Positions 10,817 through 18,564 of a stretch of 64,000 nt of DNA are shown piece after piece (within the stretch, counting starts at the first letter, position 1; each line of letters begins with the position of its first letter). Where the stretch lies: positions 106,134-170,133 of the forward strand of contig NZ_JACIJD010000013.1 of assembly GCF_014199205.1 (NCBI RefSeq). The letters are read 5' to 3'. The notes beneath the pieces are model-generated. The model was not told the DNA's origin. It saw nothing but the letters and a program-made list of their open reading frames with translations, and ran no database searches. Source of the DNA: Muricoccus pecuniae (GTDB lineage: Bacteria > Pseudomonadota > Alphaproteobacteria > Acetobacterales > Acetobacteraceae). Both the position numbers and the translations under genes were made by a program.

Positions 10817-11758
10817 CTATTCCACGCGGGGAGCGTTCTCCATCGGCGGAAGCTCCTTCGGCAGATGGCCGGCCAGCAAGTGCCCGGCCAGGAGCCGCGC
10901 CGGCGGGGTCAGCAGCGCGGCGGGGCGGGAGACGAGACGGAGGTTCCGCAGCGCCCACGGCTCGGCCAGGGGCAGGCAGCGCAGGCCCAGCGCCGCCTCG
11001 TAGGGAAGCGCCACCCCCTCCGGCATCACCGCGATGCCCAGCCCCGCCGCGACGAGGCGGCGGTTGGCATCCACGCTCGCGACATGGAGGCGGAAGCGGA
11101 GGGACCGGCCGCGCCGCTGCGCCTGCTCCTCCAGCAGCAGGGAGAGGGCCGCGCTCTCCACCGCGCCGATCAGCTCCTCGTCCAGCACGGTGTCGAAGGG
11201 CAGCGGCCCCGCCTCTGCCAGCCTGTGCCCCCGGGGCATGACGACGAGGAGGCGGTCCTGTCGCCAGTCCTTCCCCTCCAGCCCCGCCGGAAGCTCGCCC
11301 GCGCTGGTGACGATGCCGAGATCGGCGCGCCCCTCCAGCAGGTCCTGCAGGATGCGGAGGCTCACGGCCTCCCGCACCTCCACCCGGATGCCGGGCCGCA
11401 GCCGGGCGAATTCCGCCAGCGCCTCGGGCAGGGGATGGCCGGAGAGGGAGGAGGCGGTGGCGTGCAGCCGCGCGCTGCCCAGCCCGCCCGCCGCCAGCGC
11501 CCGCAGCTCGTCCTCCAGCCGCGCGAGGGTGCCGAAGGCCGCCCGGCCGTGCCGGGCCAGCGCCTCCCCGGCCGCCGTCAGCCGCACGCCGCGCGCGCCC
11601 CGCTCCAGCAGGGGCAGGCCGCATTCCGCCTCCAGCGCCTGGATGCGCTTGGCCGCCGCCGAGGTGGCGATGCCGCAGCGCGCCGCGGCGCGGGTGATGC
11701 TGCCGAGCTCCGCCGCGGCGAGCAGGATGCGGAGCGTCACCCAGTCCGGCGTCACCAT
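10817..11758 (-). CDS. LysR-family transcriptional regulator
   Basis: This 313-aa regulator begins with a winged HTH (WVTLRILLAAAELGSITRAAARCGIATSAAAKRIQALEAECGLPLLER) followed by the LysR ligand domain. Start ATG 11758 has GGAGG 6 nt upstream. Unusually for the family it is not divergent from its likely target: it precedes the lyase/CoA-transferase fusion by 59 nt on the same strand, suggesting an operon regulator-enzyme-receptor. A Leu-Ala-Gly-His repeat (LLAGHLLAGHL) sits near the C-terminus. Confidence 0.9.
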   Translation of the reverse strand: MVTPDWVTLRILLAAAELGSITRAAARCGIATSAAAKRIQALEAECGLPLLERGARGVRLTAAGEALARHGRAAFGTLARLEDELRALAAGGLGSARLHATASSLSGHPLPEALAEFARLRPGIRVEVREAVSLRILQDLLEGRADLGIVTSAGELPAGLEGKDWRQDRLLVVMPRGHRLAEAGPLPFDTVLDEELIGAVESAALSLLLEEQAQRRGRSLRFRLHVASVDANRRLVAAGLGIAVMPEGVALPYEAALGLRCLPLAEPWALRNLRLVSRPAALLTPPARLLAGHLLAGHLPKELPPMENAPRVE

Positions 11759-11844
11759 TCCCCACCTCCCTCGGACGGGGGAGGCTAGCACCGCCGAACG
11801 CGCGCCGCCCCCCGGCGTTGAGGGGCGGGAACGGAGGCATTGCG

Positions 11845-12828
11845 ATGGGACTGCTCGTGGACGGCCAGTGGCACGACAAGGGCCTCGACACGAAAGCCAC
11901 CGGCGGCCGCTTCCAGCGGGTGGAGAGCGCCTTCCGCAACTGGGTCACGCCGGACGGCGCCCCCGGCCCCACGGGCGAGGGCGGCTTCCCGGCCGAGGCC
12001 GGGCGCTACCACCTCTACGTCTCCCTCGCCTGCCCCTGGGCGCATCGCGCCCTCATCATGCGCGCGCGCAAGGGGCTTGAGGAGGCGATCTCCCTCTCGG
12101 TCACCCACCCGCACATGGGCGAGAACGGCTGGACCTTCGAGGACGGGCCGGGCGTGATCCCGGACACGGTCAACGGCGCCCGCTTCCTCCACCAGGTCTA
12201 CACCGCCGCCGACCCGCAGGTTTCAGGCCGCGCCACCGTGCCCGTGCTGTGGGACAAGGCGCGGGGCACCATCGTCAGCAACGAGTCCGCCGAGATCATC
12301 CGCATGCTGGACCACGCCTTCGACGGCGTCGGGGCGCGGGGCGGGGATCACCTGCCCGGGGATCTGCGCGCGGAGATCGACGCGCTGAACGCGGAAGTCT
12401 ACGGCCGCGTGAACAACGGCGTGTACAAGGCCGGATTCGCCTCGACGCAGGAGGCCTATGAGGAGGCGGTGCGCCCGCTCTTCGACACGCTGGACGGGCT
12501 GGACGCGCGCCTCTCATCCCGGCGCTATCTCATGGGCGAGAGGCTGACCGAGGCCGATATCCGTCTCTTCACCACGCTGGTGCGCTTCGACGCCGTGTAT
12601 CACGGCCACTTCAAGTGCAACCTGCGCCGGATCGCCGACTTCCCCGCGCTCTTCCCCTATCTGCGCGACCTCTTCCAGTCGCCCGGCTTCGGCGAGACCT
12701 GCGACTTCGGCCACATCAAGCGCCACTATTACGGCAGCCACGCGACCATCAACCCGACGGGCATCGTGCCGCTCGGCCCGATCCAGGATCTCTCCGCCCC
12801 GCACGGGCGGGAGGCGCTGTCGGGCTGA
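11845..12828 (+). CDS. Glutathionyl-hydroquinone reductase-like GST (YqjG/PcpF family)
   Basis: Members reduce glutathionyl-hydroquinones in the cytosol with a catalytic cysteine. The 327-aa length, the N-terminal thioredoxin-like domain with YVSLACPWAHRALI, the conserved NESAEIIRM helix and the C-terminal FKCNLRRIADFP...HIKRHYYGSH block match this Xi-class GST family. Start ATG 11845 has GGAGG about 8 nt upstream; the frame can extend to TTG 11818 but without support. It is divergent from the LysR gene and converges with an amidase gene 9 nt away. Confidence 0.9.
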   Translation: MGLLVDGQWHDKGLDTKATGGRFQRVESAFRNWVTPDGAPGPTGEGGFPAEAGRYHLYVSLACPWAHRALIMRARKGLEEAISLSVTHPHMGENGWTFEDGPGVIPDTVNGARFLHQVYTAADPQVSGRATVPVLWDKARGTIVSNESAEIIRMLDHAFDGVGARGGDHLPGDLRAEIDALNAEVYGRVNNGVYKAGFASTQEAYEEAVRPLFDTLDGLDARLSSRRYLMGERLTEADIRLFTTLVRFDAVYHGHFKCNLRRIADFPALFPYLRDLFQSPGFGETCDFGHIKRHYYGSHATINPTGIVPLGPIQDLSAPHGREALSG

Positions 12829-12837
12829 ACGGGCCGC

Positions 12838-14130
12838 TCACCCCATCGCCTGCCGCACCCACTCGGCCCAGCGCAGCGCCTCCCGGTCCCGACCGGGGGC
12901 GGCGACGAGCTGCACGCCCAGCGGAAGGCCGCGCGGCCCGGTGCCGGCCGGCACGGTGACGGCGGGGGCGTGGAGCGCGGTCCAGAGCAGGTTGAAGCCG
13001 GGGTCGCCCGTCCAGCCCAGCCCCTCCGGCGCCTCGCCCGGCGCGCTCGGCGTCAGCACGGCGTCGCAATCCGCGATCGCACCGGGGAAGGCGGCGCGGG
13101 CGGCGGCGAGGACCTCGCGCGCCTCGTCCAGCGCGCGGGCGGGCAGGGCGCGGGCGGCGTCGGTCTTCTCCAGCAGCACGGGGGAGAGGCGGTCCCGGTG
13201 GTTCTCCAGCTCCCAGGCGAGGGCCTGGGCGATCTCCCCGTTCATCACCACCGGATGCGCCTCCGCCGCGGCGGCGATGGCCGGGGGCATCTCGCCGCGC
13301 GTGACCACCGCCCCGGCCCCGCGCGCGGCCCGCTCGGCGCGCTCCATCAGCGCCAGCGTCTCGGGCGCGGCGAGGGAGGCGTGAGGGCCGAGGCAGAGGA
13401 GGAGGCGGGGCGGGCGGTCCGGCCACGCCCCGGGATCGCCGAGTTCCCGCCCGGTGAGCGCCCCCACCAGCAGGGCGCAATCCGCCACCGTGCGGGCGAG
13501 CGCCCCGATGGTGTCGAGGGACTCGCTCATCACCTTCATCCCGGCCCGGTGGATCGAGCCGTGCGTCGGCATGTAGCCGGCAATGCCGCAGAAGGCGGCG
13601 GGGCGGATGATGCTGCCCGCCGTCTGCGTGCCGAAGGCGAGGGGGAAGAGCCCCGCCGCCACCCCCGCCGCCGAGCCGGAGGAGGAGCCGCCCGGCGTGT
13701 GGGCGGGGTTCGCCGGATGGGTGGTGGGGCCGGGCTGGCGCGTGGCGAATTCCGTCGTCACCGTCTTGCCCATCACCACCGCCCCGGCCGCGCGGGCGAG
13801 GGCGACGGCGGCGGAATCGGCGCGCGGCACATGCCCCGCCCAGATCGGGGAGCCGTAGGCGGCGGGCATCCCGGCAGCGTCCAGCACGTCCTTCACCCCG
13901 AGCGGCAGCCCGTGCAGCGGGCCGAGGGGCGCGCCCGAGGCGGCGCGCGCATCGGCCGCCCGCGCCCCGGCCAGGGCGGCATCGGGGTCGAGATGGACGA
14001 AGGCGCGCAGCACGGGTTCCCGCGCGCGGGCGCGGTCGAGCAGCGCCTCCATCAGGGCCGTGGCGGTGAGGTTGCCGTCGCGGAGGCGGCGCGCGGCCTC
14101 GGTGGCAGTGAGGATGGAAGGGTCGGTCAT
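12838..14130 (-). CDS. Amidase-signature family hydrolase
   Basis: This 430-aa enzyme carries the Ser-cisSer-Lys triad: Lys in LPLGVKDVLDAAG, the serine-rich PGGSSSGSAAGVAAG loop and the nucleophile region GTQTAGSIIRPA. It should hydrolyse an amide, but the family covers many substrates. GatA is unlikely because gatB/gatC are absent and the length is short. It lies 43 nt after pit on the same strand, with no obvious functional link to phosphate transport. Confidence 0.88.
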   Translation of the reverse strand: MTDPSILTATEAARRLRDGNLTATALMEALLDRARAREPVLRAFVHLDPDAALAGARAADARAASGAPLGPLHGLPLGVKDVLDAAGMPAAYGSPIWAGHVPRADSAAVALARAAGAVVMGKTVTTEFATRQPGPTTHPANPAHTPGGSSSGSAAGVAAGLFPLAFGTQTAGSIIRPAAFCGIAGYMPTHGSIHRAGMKVMSESLDTIGALARTVADCALLVGALTGRELGDPGAWPDRPPRLLLCLGPHASLAAPETLALMERAERAARGAGAVVTRGEMPPAIAAAAEAHPVVMNGEIAQALAWELENHRDRLSPVLLEKTDAARALPARALDEAREVLAAARAAFPGAIADCDAVLTPSAPGEAPEGLGWTGDPGFNLLWTALHAPAVTVPAGTGPRGLPLGVQLVAAPGRDREALRWAEWVRQAMG

Positions 14131-14173
14131 GGCCTCGGAGCTTCGGCCGCCCAGGGGCCCGGGGGAAGGGGGG

Positions 14174-15184
14174 TCAGCCCAGGAGCGCCGCCCCCAGCCA
14201 GTAGCAGCCCGCCCCCACCGCCGCCGCCGCCGGCAGGGTGACGACCCAGGCCCAGACGATGTTCCGCGCCACCCCCCAGCGCACCGCCGAGGCCCGGCGC
14301 GAGGCGCCGACGCCCACGATCGCCCCCGTGACGGTGTGGGTGGTGGAGACGGGGATGCCGAGCCAGGTGGCGCCGAAGAGCGACAGCGCCCCGCCCGTCT
14401 CGGCGCAGAAGCCCTGCACCGGGCGGAGGTCGGTGATGCGCGAGCCCATGGTCCGCACGATCCGCCAGCCGCCCATCAGCGTGCCGAGCCCCATGGCCGC
14501 GTGGCAGGAGATGACGATCCAGAAGGGCACGTGGAACTCCGGCCCCAGCATCCCCTGGGAGTAGAGGAGGATGGCGATGATCCCCATCGTCTTCTGCGCA
14601 TCGTTGCCGCCGTGGCCGAGGCTGAACAGGCAGGAGGAGAGGAGCTGGAGCACGCGGAATCGCCGGTCCACCGCATAGGGCGTGGAGCGTCGCGAGGCCC
14701 AGCTCGTCGCCAGCACGAGGAGGAGGGCGAGGAGGAAACCCACCAGCGGCGAGATCACGATGAAGGAGGCGATGGTGCCCACCCCGCCCCAGAGCACCGC
14801 CGAGGCCCCCGCCTTGGCCATCGCCGCCCCGATCAGCCCGCCGACGAGGGCGTGGCTGGAAGAGGAGGGGATGCCCCAGATCCAGGTGACGACGTTCCAG
14901 AAGATCGCGCCGAGCAGCGCCCCGCCGACGACGAGCGGGTCCACCGCATCCGCCGCCACGATCCCCTTGCCGATCGTGTTCGCCACGTGCAGCCCGAAGA
15001 AGAGGAAGGCGATGAAGTTGAAGAAGGCCGCCCAGACAACGGCCACGCGCGGCGCGAGCACGCGGGTGGAGACGACGGTGGCGATGGAGTTCGCCGCATC
15101 GTGCAGCCCGTTGAGGAAATCGAAGAAGAGGGCGACGAGGATGAGGCCGACGAGCAGCGGCATCCCGATGGTCATGGCGGACAT
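14174..15184 (-). CDS. pit: Low-affinity inorganic phosphate transporter (Pit family)
   Basis: Pit proteins import metal-phosphate complexes using the proton gradient. The 336-aa protein has about ten membrane segments and both copies of the family signature, FFDFLNGLHDAANSIATVVSTR near the N-terminus and LGHGGNDAQKTMGI in the second half, plus PVSTTHTVTGAI. It follows the DUF47 gene by 17 nt, the standard partner arrangement, so the two are almost certainly cotranscribed. Confidence 0.93.
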   Translation of the reverse strand: MSAMTIGMPLLVGLILVALFFDFLNGLHDAANSIATVVSTRVLAPRVAVVWAAFFNFIAFLFFGLHVANTIGKGIVAADAVDPLVVGGALLGAIFWNVVTWIWGIPSSSSHALVGGLIGAAMAKAGASAVLWGGVGTIASFIVISPLVGFLLALLLVLATSWASRRSTPYAVDRRFRVLQLLSSCLFSLGHGGNDAQKTMGIIAILLYSQGMLGPEFHVPFWIVISCHAAMGLGTLMGGWRIVRTMGSRITDLRPVQGFCAETGGALSLFGATWLGIPVSTTHTVTGAIVGVGASRRASAVRWGVARNIVWAWVVTLPAAAAVGAGCYWLGAALLG

Positions 15185-15201
15185 GGCGCGGCTCCCGGTC
15201 C

Positions 15202-15849
15202 CTAGACCTGCTCGATCATCACGCCCTGGATGAGGTCGGTCACGTCCTCGCAGCGGTCGGCCACCGCCTCGATGCCGTCATAGACCATCTGCACCATCAG
15301 CTTGTGGCCGGGGGAGAGGCCGTCCGCGCCGCCGTTGAACAGCGCGTCCATCCCCGCCTGGAGCGCCCGGTCCGCCTCGCTCTCGATCGCGTCCACCTCC
15401 TCGCACATCGTCGCCAGCGCGCGCGCGTTGCGCGAGATGTCGGACAGCAGCGGCATGCCGTCCCGCAGCCGCTCGCAGGCGCGCAGGATGCAGTCGGCCA
15501 TGGAGAGCATCTCGGGCGTGACCTCGACCTTGTAGAGGAGCATCCGCCGCCCGCCGTCCTTCATGCGGTCGATCACGTCGTCCAGCCCGTCCGTGAGGGC
15601 GAGGATGTCCGAGCGGTCGAAGGGCGTGATGAAGACGCGGTGGATGGAGCGCACCGTCGCCCGGTTTACCTCGTCCGCCTCCTTCTCGATCCGGCTGAGC
15701 GCGGCGTGGTGGGCGGGCGCGTTGGCGGGATCGGCCAGCATGGCGCGGAAGGCCTGCGCGGCCTCGACCGTCTTGGCGGCCTGGGCGGCGAAGGCGGCGA
15801 CGAAGATGTCGTCCCGCGGCATGAGAAGGCGGAAGAGCTTCAGGATCAT
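15202..15849 (-). CDS. DUF47/PhoU-like protein, Pit accessory
   Basis: This 215-aa all-helical protein resembles PhoU-like DUF47 proteins that pair with Pit transporters and are thought to modulate them. Typical stretches are RIEKEADEVNRATVRSIHRVFITPFDRSDILALTDGLDDVIDRM and YDGIEAVADRCEDVTDLIQGVMIE at the C-terminus. Start ATG 15849 (MILKLFRLLMPRDDIF) has GGAG 7 nt upstream and matches the family N-terminus; the frame remains open far upstream without coding character. Confidence 0.93.
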   Translation of the reverse strand: MILKLFRLLMPRDDIFVAAFAAQAAKTVEAAQAFRAMLADPANAPAHHAALSRIEKEADEVNRATVRSIHRVFITPFDRSDILALTDGLDDVIDRMKDGGRRMLLYKVEVTPEMLSMADCILRACERLRDGMPLLSDISRNARALATMCEEVDAIESEADRALQAGMDALFNGGADGLSPGHKLMVQMVYDGIEAVADRCEDVTDLIQGVMIEQV

Positions 15850-16006
15850 CGCGCGGCTCCGGTGTGGCGGAGAGGGGCGCCGCGACGGCTCGGGCCCCTC
15901 TCCGGGCGCGGCGAGGGTCGCCGCCAGCCCCGTCGTCAACGCGCGGCCCGGCATCCCGTCCGCGCGCGCTGCAATAAATCTGCAACCGCCCGGCAGGCAC
16001 GGCTCC

Positions 16007-16020
16007 TTGATCGAGGTCAA
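16007..16020 (+). promoter_or_regulatory. FNR/FixK-type operator
   Basis: TTGATCGAGGTCAA differs from the FNR consensus TTGAT-N4-ATCAA at one base and is a perfect TTGA-N6-TCAA FixK/CRP-FNR palindrome. It is centred 58 nt before the hemerythrin-like start codon at 16072. A class II site at -41.5 would put transcription start near 16055, leaving a leader of about 17 nt. It could also act on the divergent DUF47-pit operon, whose start is 158 nt away. Confidence 0.75.
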
Positions 16021-16071
16021 GGCACAACCGCCCGATCCGGTCCAAACCAGTCCCGTCGAGGAGGCCGGATT

Positions 16072-16614
16072 GTGAACGGATACGGAGAGGGGGAGCCGGT
16101 CGGGGCGCGCTTCTGCGAGAGTTGGCGGCAACGGGCGGAGGCACGGATCGGGGCGGTGGTGGCCGAGCACGTGGTGTTGCGCGCCCTCTGCGACAGGCTG
16201 GAGGCCATGGCCGACGGGCTGCCCGGCCTGCCCCCGGAGGAGGAGCGGCACGCCCTGGCCCGCCAGCTCACCACCCTCCTGACCCCCCATCACAAGCGCG
16301 AGGCCCTCCTGCTGGAGGACCTGCTGCCCGAGGACGGGGCCGCCCCGATGGAGCGCGCCCTGCTGGAGCGCATCCGCGGCCAGCACGTGGCGGACGCCGT
16401 CCATGCCCAGGACCTCGCCGCCGTGCTGGAGACGGCGTCGGGGGAGGGGGACGGGCAGGCGCTGGGCTACATGCTGCGCTGCTTCTTCGACGGATGCCGC
16501 CGCGCGCTCGCCTTCGAGGAGCTGACCATCCTCAACCTCGCCCGGCGCCGCTTCTCGCCGCGGACGGACGCGCTGCTGACGGCCTGCCTCTGCGCCGGGC
16601 AGGAAATTGCCTGA
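16072..16614 (+). CDS. Hemerythrin-like HHE domain protein
   Basis: This 180-aa soluble helical protein has hemerythrin-like helices: AEHVVLRALCDRLEAM, LLTPHHKREALLLEDLLP and FFDGCRRALAFEELTILNLA. The last helix has no His where many di-iron sites place one, so metal binding is uncertain. Start GTG 16072 has GAGGAGG 7 nt upstream. An FNR-type operator lies upstream and an FNR-type regulator gene converges 13 nt downstream, so a role in oxygen or nitric-oxide stress is a reasonable inference. Family assignment is moderate. Confidence 0.7.
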   Translation: MNGYGEGEPVGARFCESWRQRAEARIGAVVAEHVVLRALCDRLEAMADGLPGLPPEEERHALARQLTTLLTPHHKREALLLEDLLPEDGAAPMERALLERIRGQHVADAVHAQDLAAVLETASGEGDGQALGYMLRCFFDGCRRALAFEELTILNLARRRFSPRTDALLTACLCAGQEIA

Positions 16615-16633
16615 GGGGCGGCCCGCCTCAGGC
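16609..16633. terminator. Hairpin spanning both convergent stop codons
   Basis: GCCTGAGG (16609-16616) pairs with CCTCAGGC (16626-16633) around a 9-nt loop. The TGA of the hemerythrin-like gene lies in the left arm and the TGA of the FNR-type gene in the right arm. There is no T-tract, so termination activity is inferred from position only. Confidence 0.5.
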
Positions 16634-17326
16634 GGCCGCCTCCGCGCGCTCCCTCAGCGCACGGCGGTTGCGGATCGTCACCTGCCGGCCGGAGGGCAGG
16701 CCGATCAGCCCGTCCCGCTTGAGCTTCGTCATCTGGCGGCTGACCGTCTCGATCGTCAGGCCGAGCACGTCCGCGATCTGGGAGCGGGTGAGGGGGAGGT
16801 CGAAGCTCGCCTCCGTCTCCGCCGCCTTCCCGCAGCCGAGATGGACGGCCATGTCGAGCAGGAAGCTCGCCACCTTCTCCTCGGCGCTCTTGCGGCCGAG
16901 CATGAGCATCCGCGCCCGCGCCTCGTCCAGCGCGGCCAGGGTCCGGCGGAGCAGCAGGCGCTCCATCCGCACGTGGTTCTCCAGCGCCGCCTCGAAGGGC
17001 TTGCGGGGGAAGACGCAGAGCTCGACCTCGGTGAGGGCGGTGACGCTGTGCTCCGCCTCCTCGGCGAAGGGGCGGCCGACGAAGTCGGAGGGGTAGAGCA
17101 GGCCGACGATCTGCTCCCGCCCGTCCGCCGTGCTCGCGCTGAGCTTCAGCACGCCGGAGAGGAGGTTGGCGCAGTGCAGCGCCTCGTCCCCCGCCCAGAC
17201 GAGGGTCTCGCCCCGGTCCAGCCGCCGCGGGCGGCCGATCCGGTTGAGCGTGATCAGCTCCTCGTCGTTCAGGCTGCCGCAGAGCGACTTGTCCCGGACC
17301 ACGCAGTCGGTACAGACGGTGCTGAT
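16628..17326 (-). CDS. FNR/FnrN-type oxygen-sensing regulator, probable ATC start
   Basis: A Crp/Fnr regulator with a cyclic-nucleotide-like beta domain and a C-terminal HTH whose recognition helix TIETVSRQM has the E..SR pattern that reads TTGAT half sites. The first canonical start, GTG 17302, has no ribosome site and would drop two cysteines. Reading on upstream gives CTDCVVRDKSLC (C-x2-C-x7-C) preceded by ATC 17326, with GGGAGG 5 nt before it. A fourth cysteine in ELCVFPRKPF (residue about 104) aligns with E. coli FNR Cys122. All four cluster ligands are thus present in a 232-aa product only if translation begins at ATC. Confidence 0.8.
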   Translation of the reverse strand: MSTVCTDCVVRDKSLCGSLNDEELITLNRIGRPRRLDRGETLVWAGDEALHCANLLSGVLKLSASTADGREQIVGLLYPSDFVGRPFAEEAEHSVTALTEVELCVFPRKPFEAALENHVRMERLLLRRTLAALDEARARMLMLGRKSAEEKVASFLLDMAVHLGCGKAAETEASFDLPLTRSQIADVLGLTIETVSRQMTKLKRDGLIGLPSGRQVTIRNRRALRERAEAAA

Positions 17327-17367
17327 GACGGCCTCCCTCGCTAAGACGTAGCGATGTCTGAAACGTG

Positions 17368-17373
17368 ATTATA
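17368..17373 (-). promoter_or_regulatory. Perfect -10 box upstream of the FNR-type gene
   Basis: The minus strand reads TATAAT, a perfect sigma-70 -10 hexamer. Only a weak -35 (TCGGAA at 17 bp) precedes it. The transcript would begin near 17361, about 35 nt before the proposed ATC start and including its GGGAGG ribosome site. Confidence 0.5.
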
Positions 17374-17547
17374 GGGATGCGCGAGGCGGATTCCGACCAG
17401 AAGTTTGCGCCCCCGGGTCGCGCCTCGGGAATGACAGCTCCGCGAGTCGCTCCGCGCTGCCCGGGCACCCGGGCGCCGGTGGCCGCCCCTGCCGGCATGG
17501 GCTAGACCGGCAGGGCCGTCCTCTACCCCGGGAGATCCCCCCGAACC

Positions 17548-18564
17548 GTGCCCCTGCGCGCCGACCCCCTGAGCGACCCGCTGATCCTGGCGCCGCCCCC
17601 GGAGATCGAGCCCGCCGCGCTCGCCCGGGCGCTGGCGGCGGAATGGGGGCTGGAGGGCGCGCTGCACCCCTTGGGCGGGGAGCGGGACCGCAACTTCCGG
17701 CTGGATGGCGCGGGCGCGGCGCCGCTGCTGGTGAAGCTTGCCCATCCCGACGAGAACCCGGCGATCACGGATTTCCAGACCGCCGCGCTGCTGCACCTCC
17801 GGGCCACGGGCCCCGGCCTGCCGCTGCCCCGGATCATCCCGTCCAGGGACGGGCGCACCGCCGTGCCCCACCCCGCCCTGGACGGGCGGCCCTGCTTGCT
17901 GCGCGTGCTCACCTATCTCCCTGGCCGCCCGGCGGCGGAGCCGGCGGCCATCGCCCGCGATCTCGGCGCCCTGACTGCCCGGCTGGACCGCGCGCTGGAG
18001 GGCTTCGCCCATCCCGCCGACGCGCGCCGCCTCCTCTGGGACATCCGCGAGGCGCCGGGGCTGCGGGCCTTCCTCGGCGAGGTGGAGGATGCCGGGCTGC
18101 GGGCGCTGGCCGCCGCCGCGCTCGACCGCTTCGAGGCGGAGGCGGCGGGCGCGCTCGCTGCCCTGCCGATGCAGGTGATCCACAACGACCTCAACCCGCA
18201 CAACGTGCTGGTGGGGGAGGACGGGGCGCTCTCGGGCCTTATCGACTTCGGCGACATGGTCCGCGCCTCACGCCTGCAGGAGGTGGCGACGGCCTGCGCC
18301 TATCTCCTCGGCGCCGGGGAGGGGCCGCTCTCCGGCCCGGCGGCGTTCCTGGCGGGCTACCGCTCGGTGCTGCCCCTCCCGGCGGAGGAGGCGGCGCTGC
18401 TGCCCGCCCTCATCGCCGCGCGCATGGCGATGACGGTGCTGATCACCCACTGGCGCGCGCGGCGCCAGCCGGGGAACGCGCCCTACATCCTGCGCAACAT
18501 GCCCCGCGCGCGGGCGGGGCTGGAAACTCTCGCGCGCCTCGCTCCCGCCAGCCTCGAAGGATGA
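17548..18564 (+). CDS. Aminoglycoside phosphotransferase-family small-molecule kinase
   Basis: The 338-aa protein has the APH/choline-kinase fold with the catalytic loop HNDLNPHNVLV and the metal-binding IDFGD. It overlaps the next gene by 4 nt (ATGA), so the two are translationally coupled. Kinases of this family paired with class III aminotransferase-fold enzymes act in hydroxylysine or phosphoethanolamine-type pathways (AGPHD1 with AGXT2L), where the kinase makes an O-phospho amine that the partner eliminates. That role is inference here. Start GTG 17548 has no strong ribosome site. Confidence 0.8.
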   Translation: MPLRADPLSDPLILAPPPEIEPAALARALAAEWGLEGALHPLGGERDRNFRLDGAGAAPLLVKLAHPDENPAITDFQTAALLHLRATGPGLPLPRIIPSRDGRTAVPHPALDGRPCLLRVLTYLPGRPAAEPAAIARDLGALTARLDRALEGFAHPADARRLLWDIREAPGLRAFLGEVEDAGLRALAAAALDRFEAEAAGALAALPMQVIHNDLNPHNVLVGEDGALSGLIDFGDMVRASRLQEVATACAYLLGAGEGPLSGPAAFLAGYRSVLPLPAEEAALLPALIAARMAMTVLITHWRARRQPGNAPYILRNMPRARAGLETLARLAPASLEG

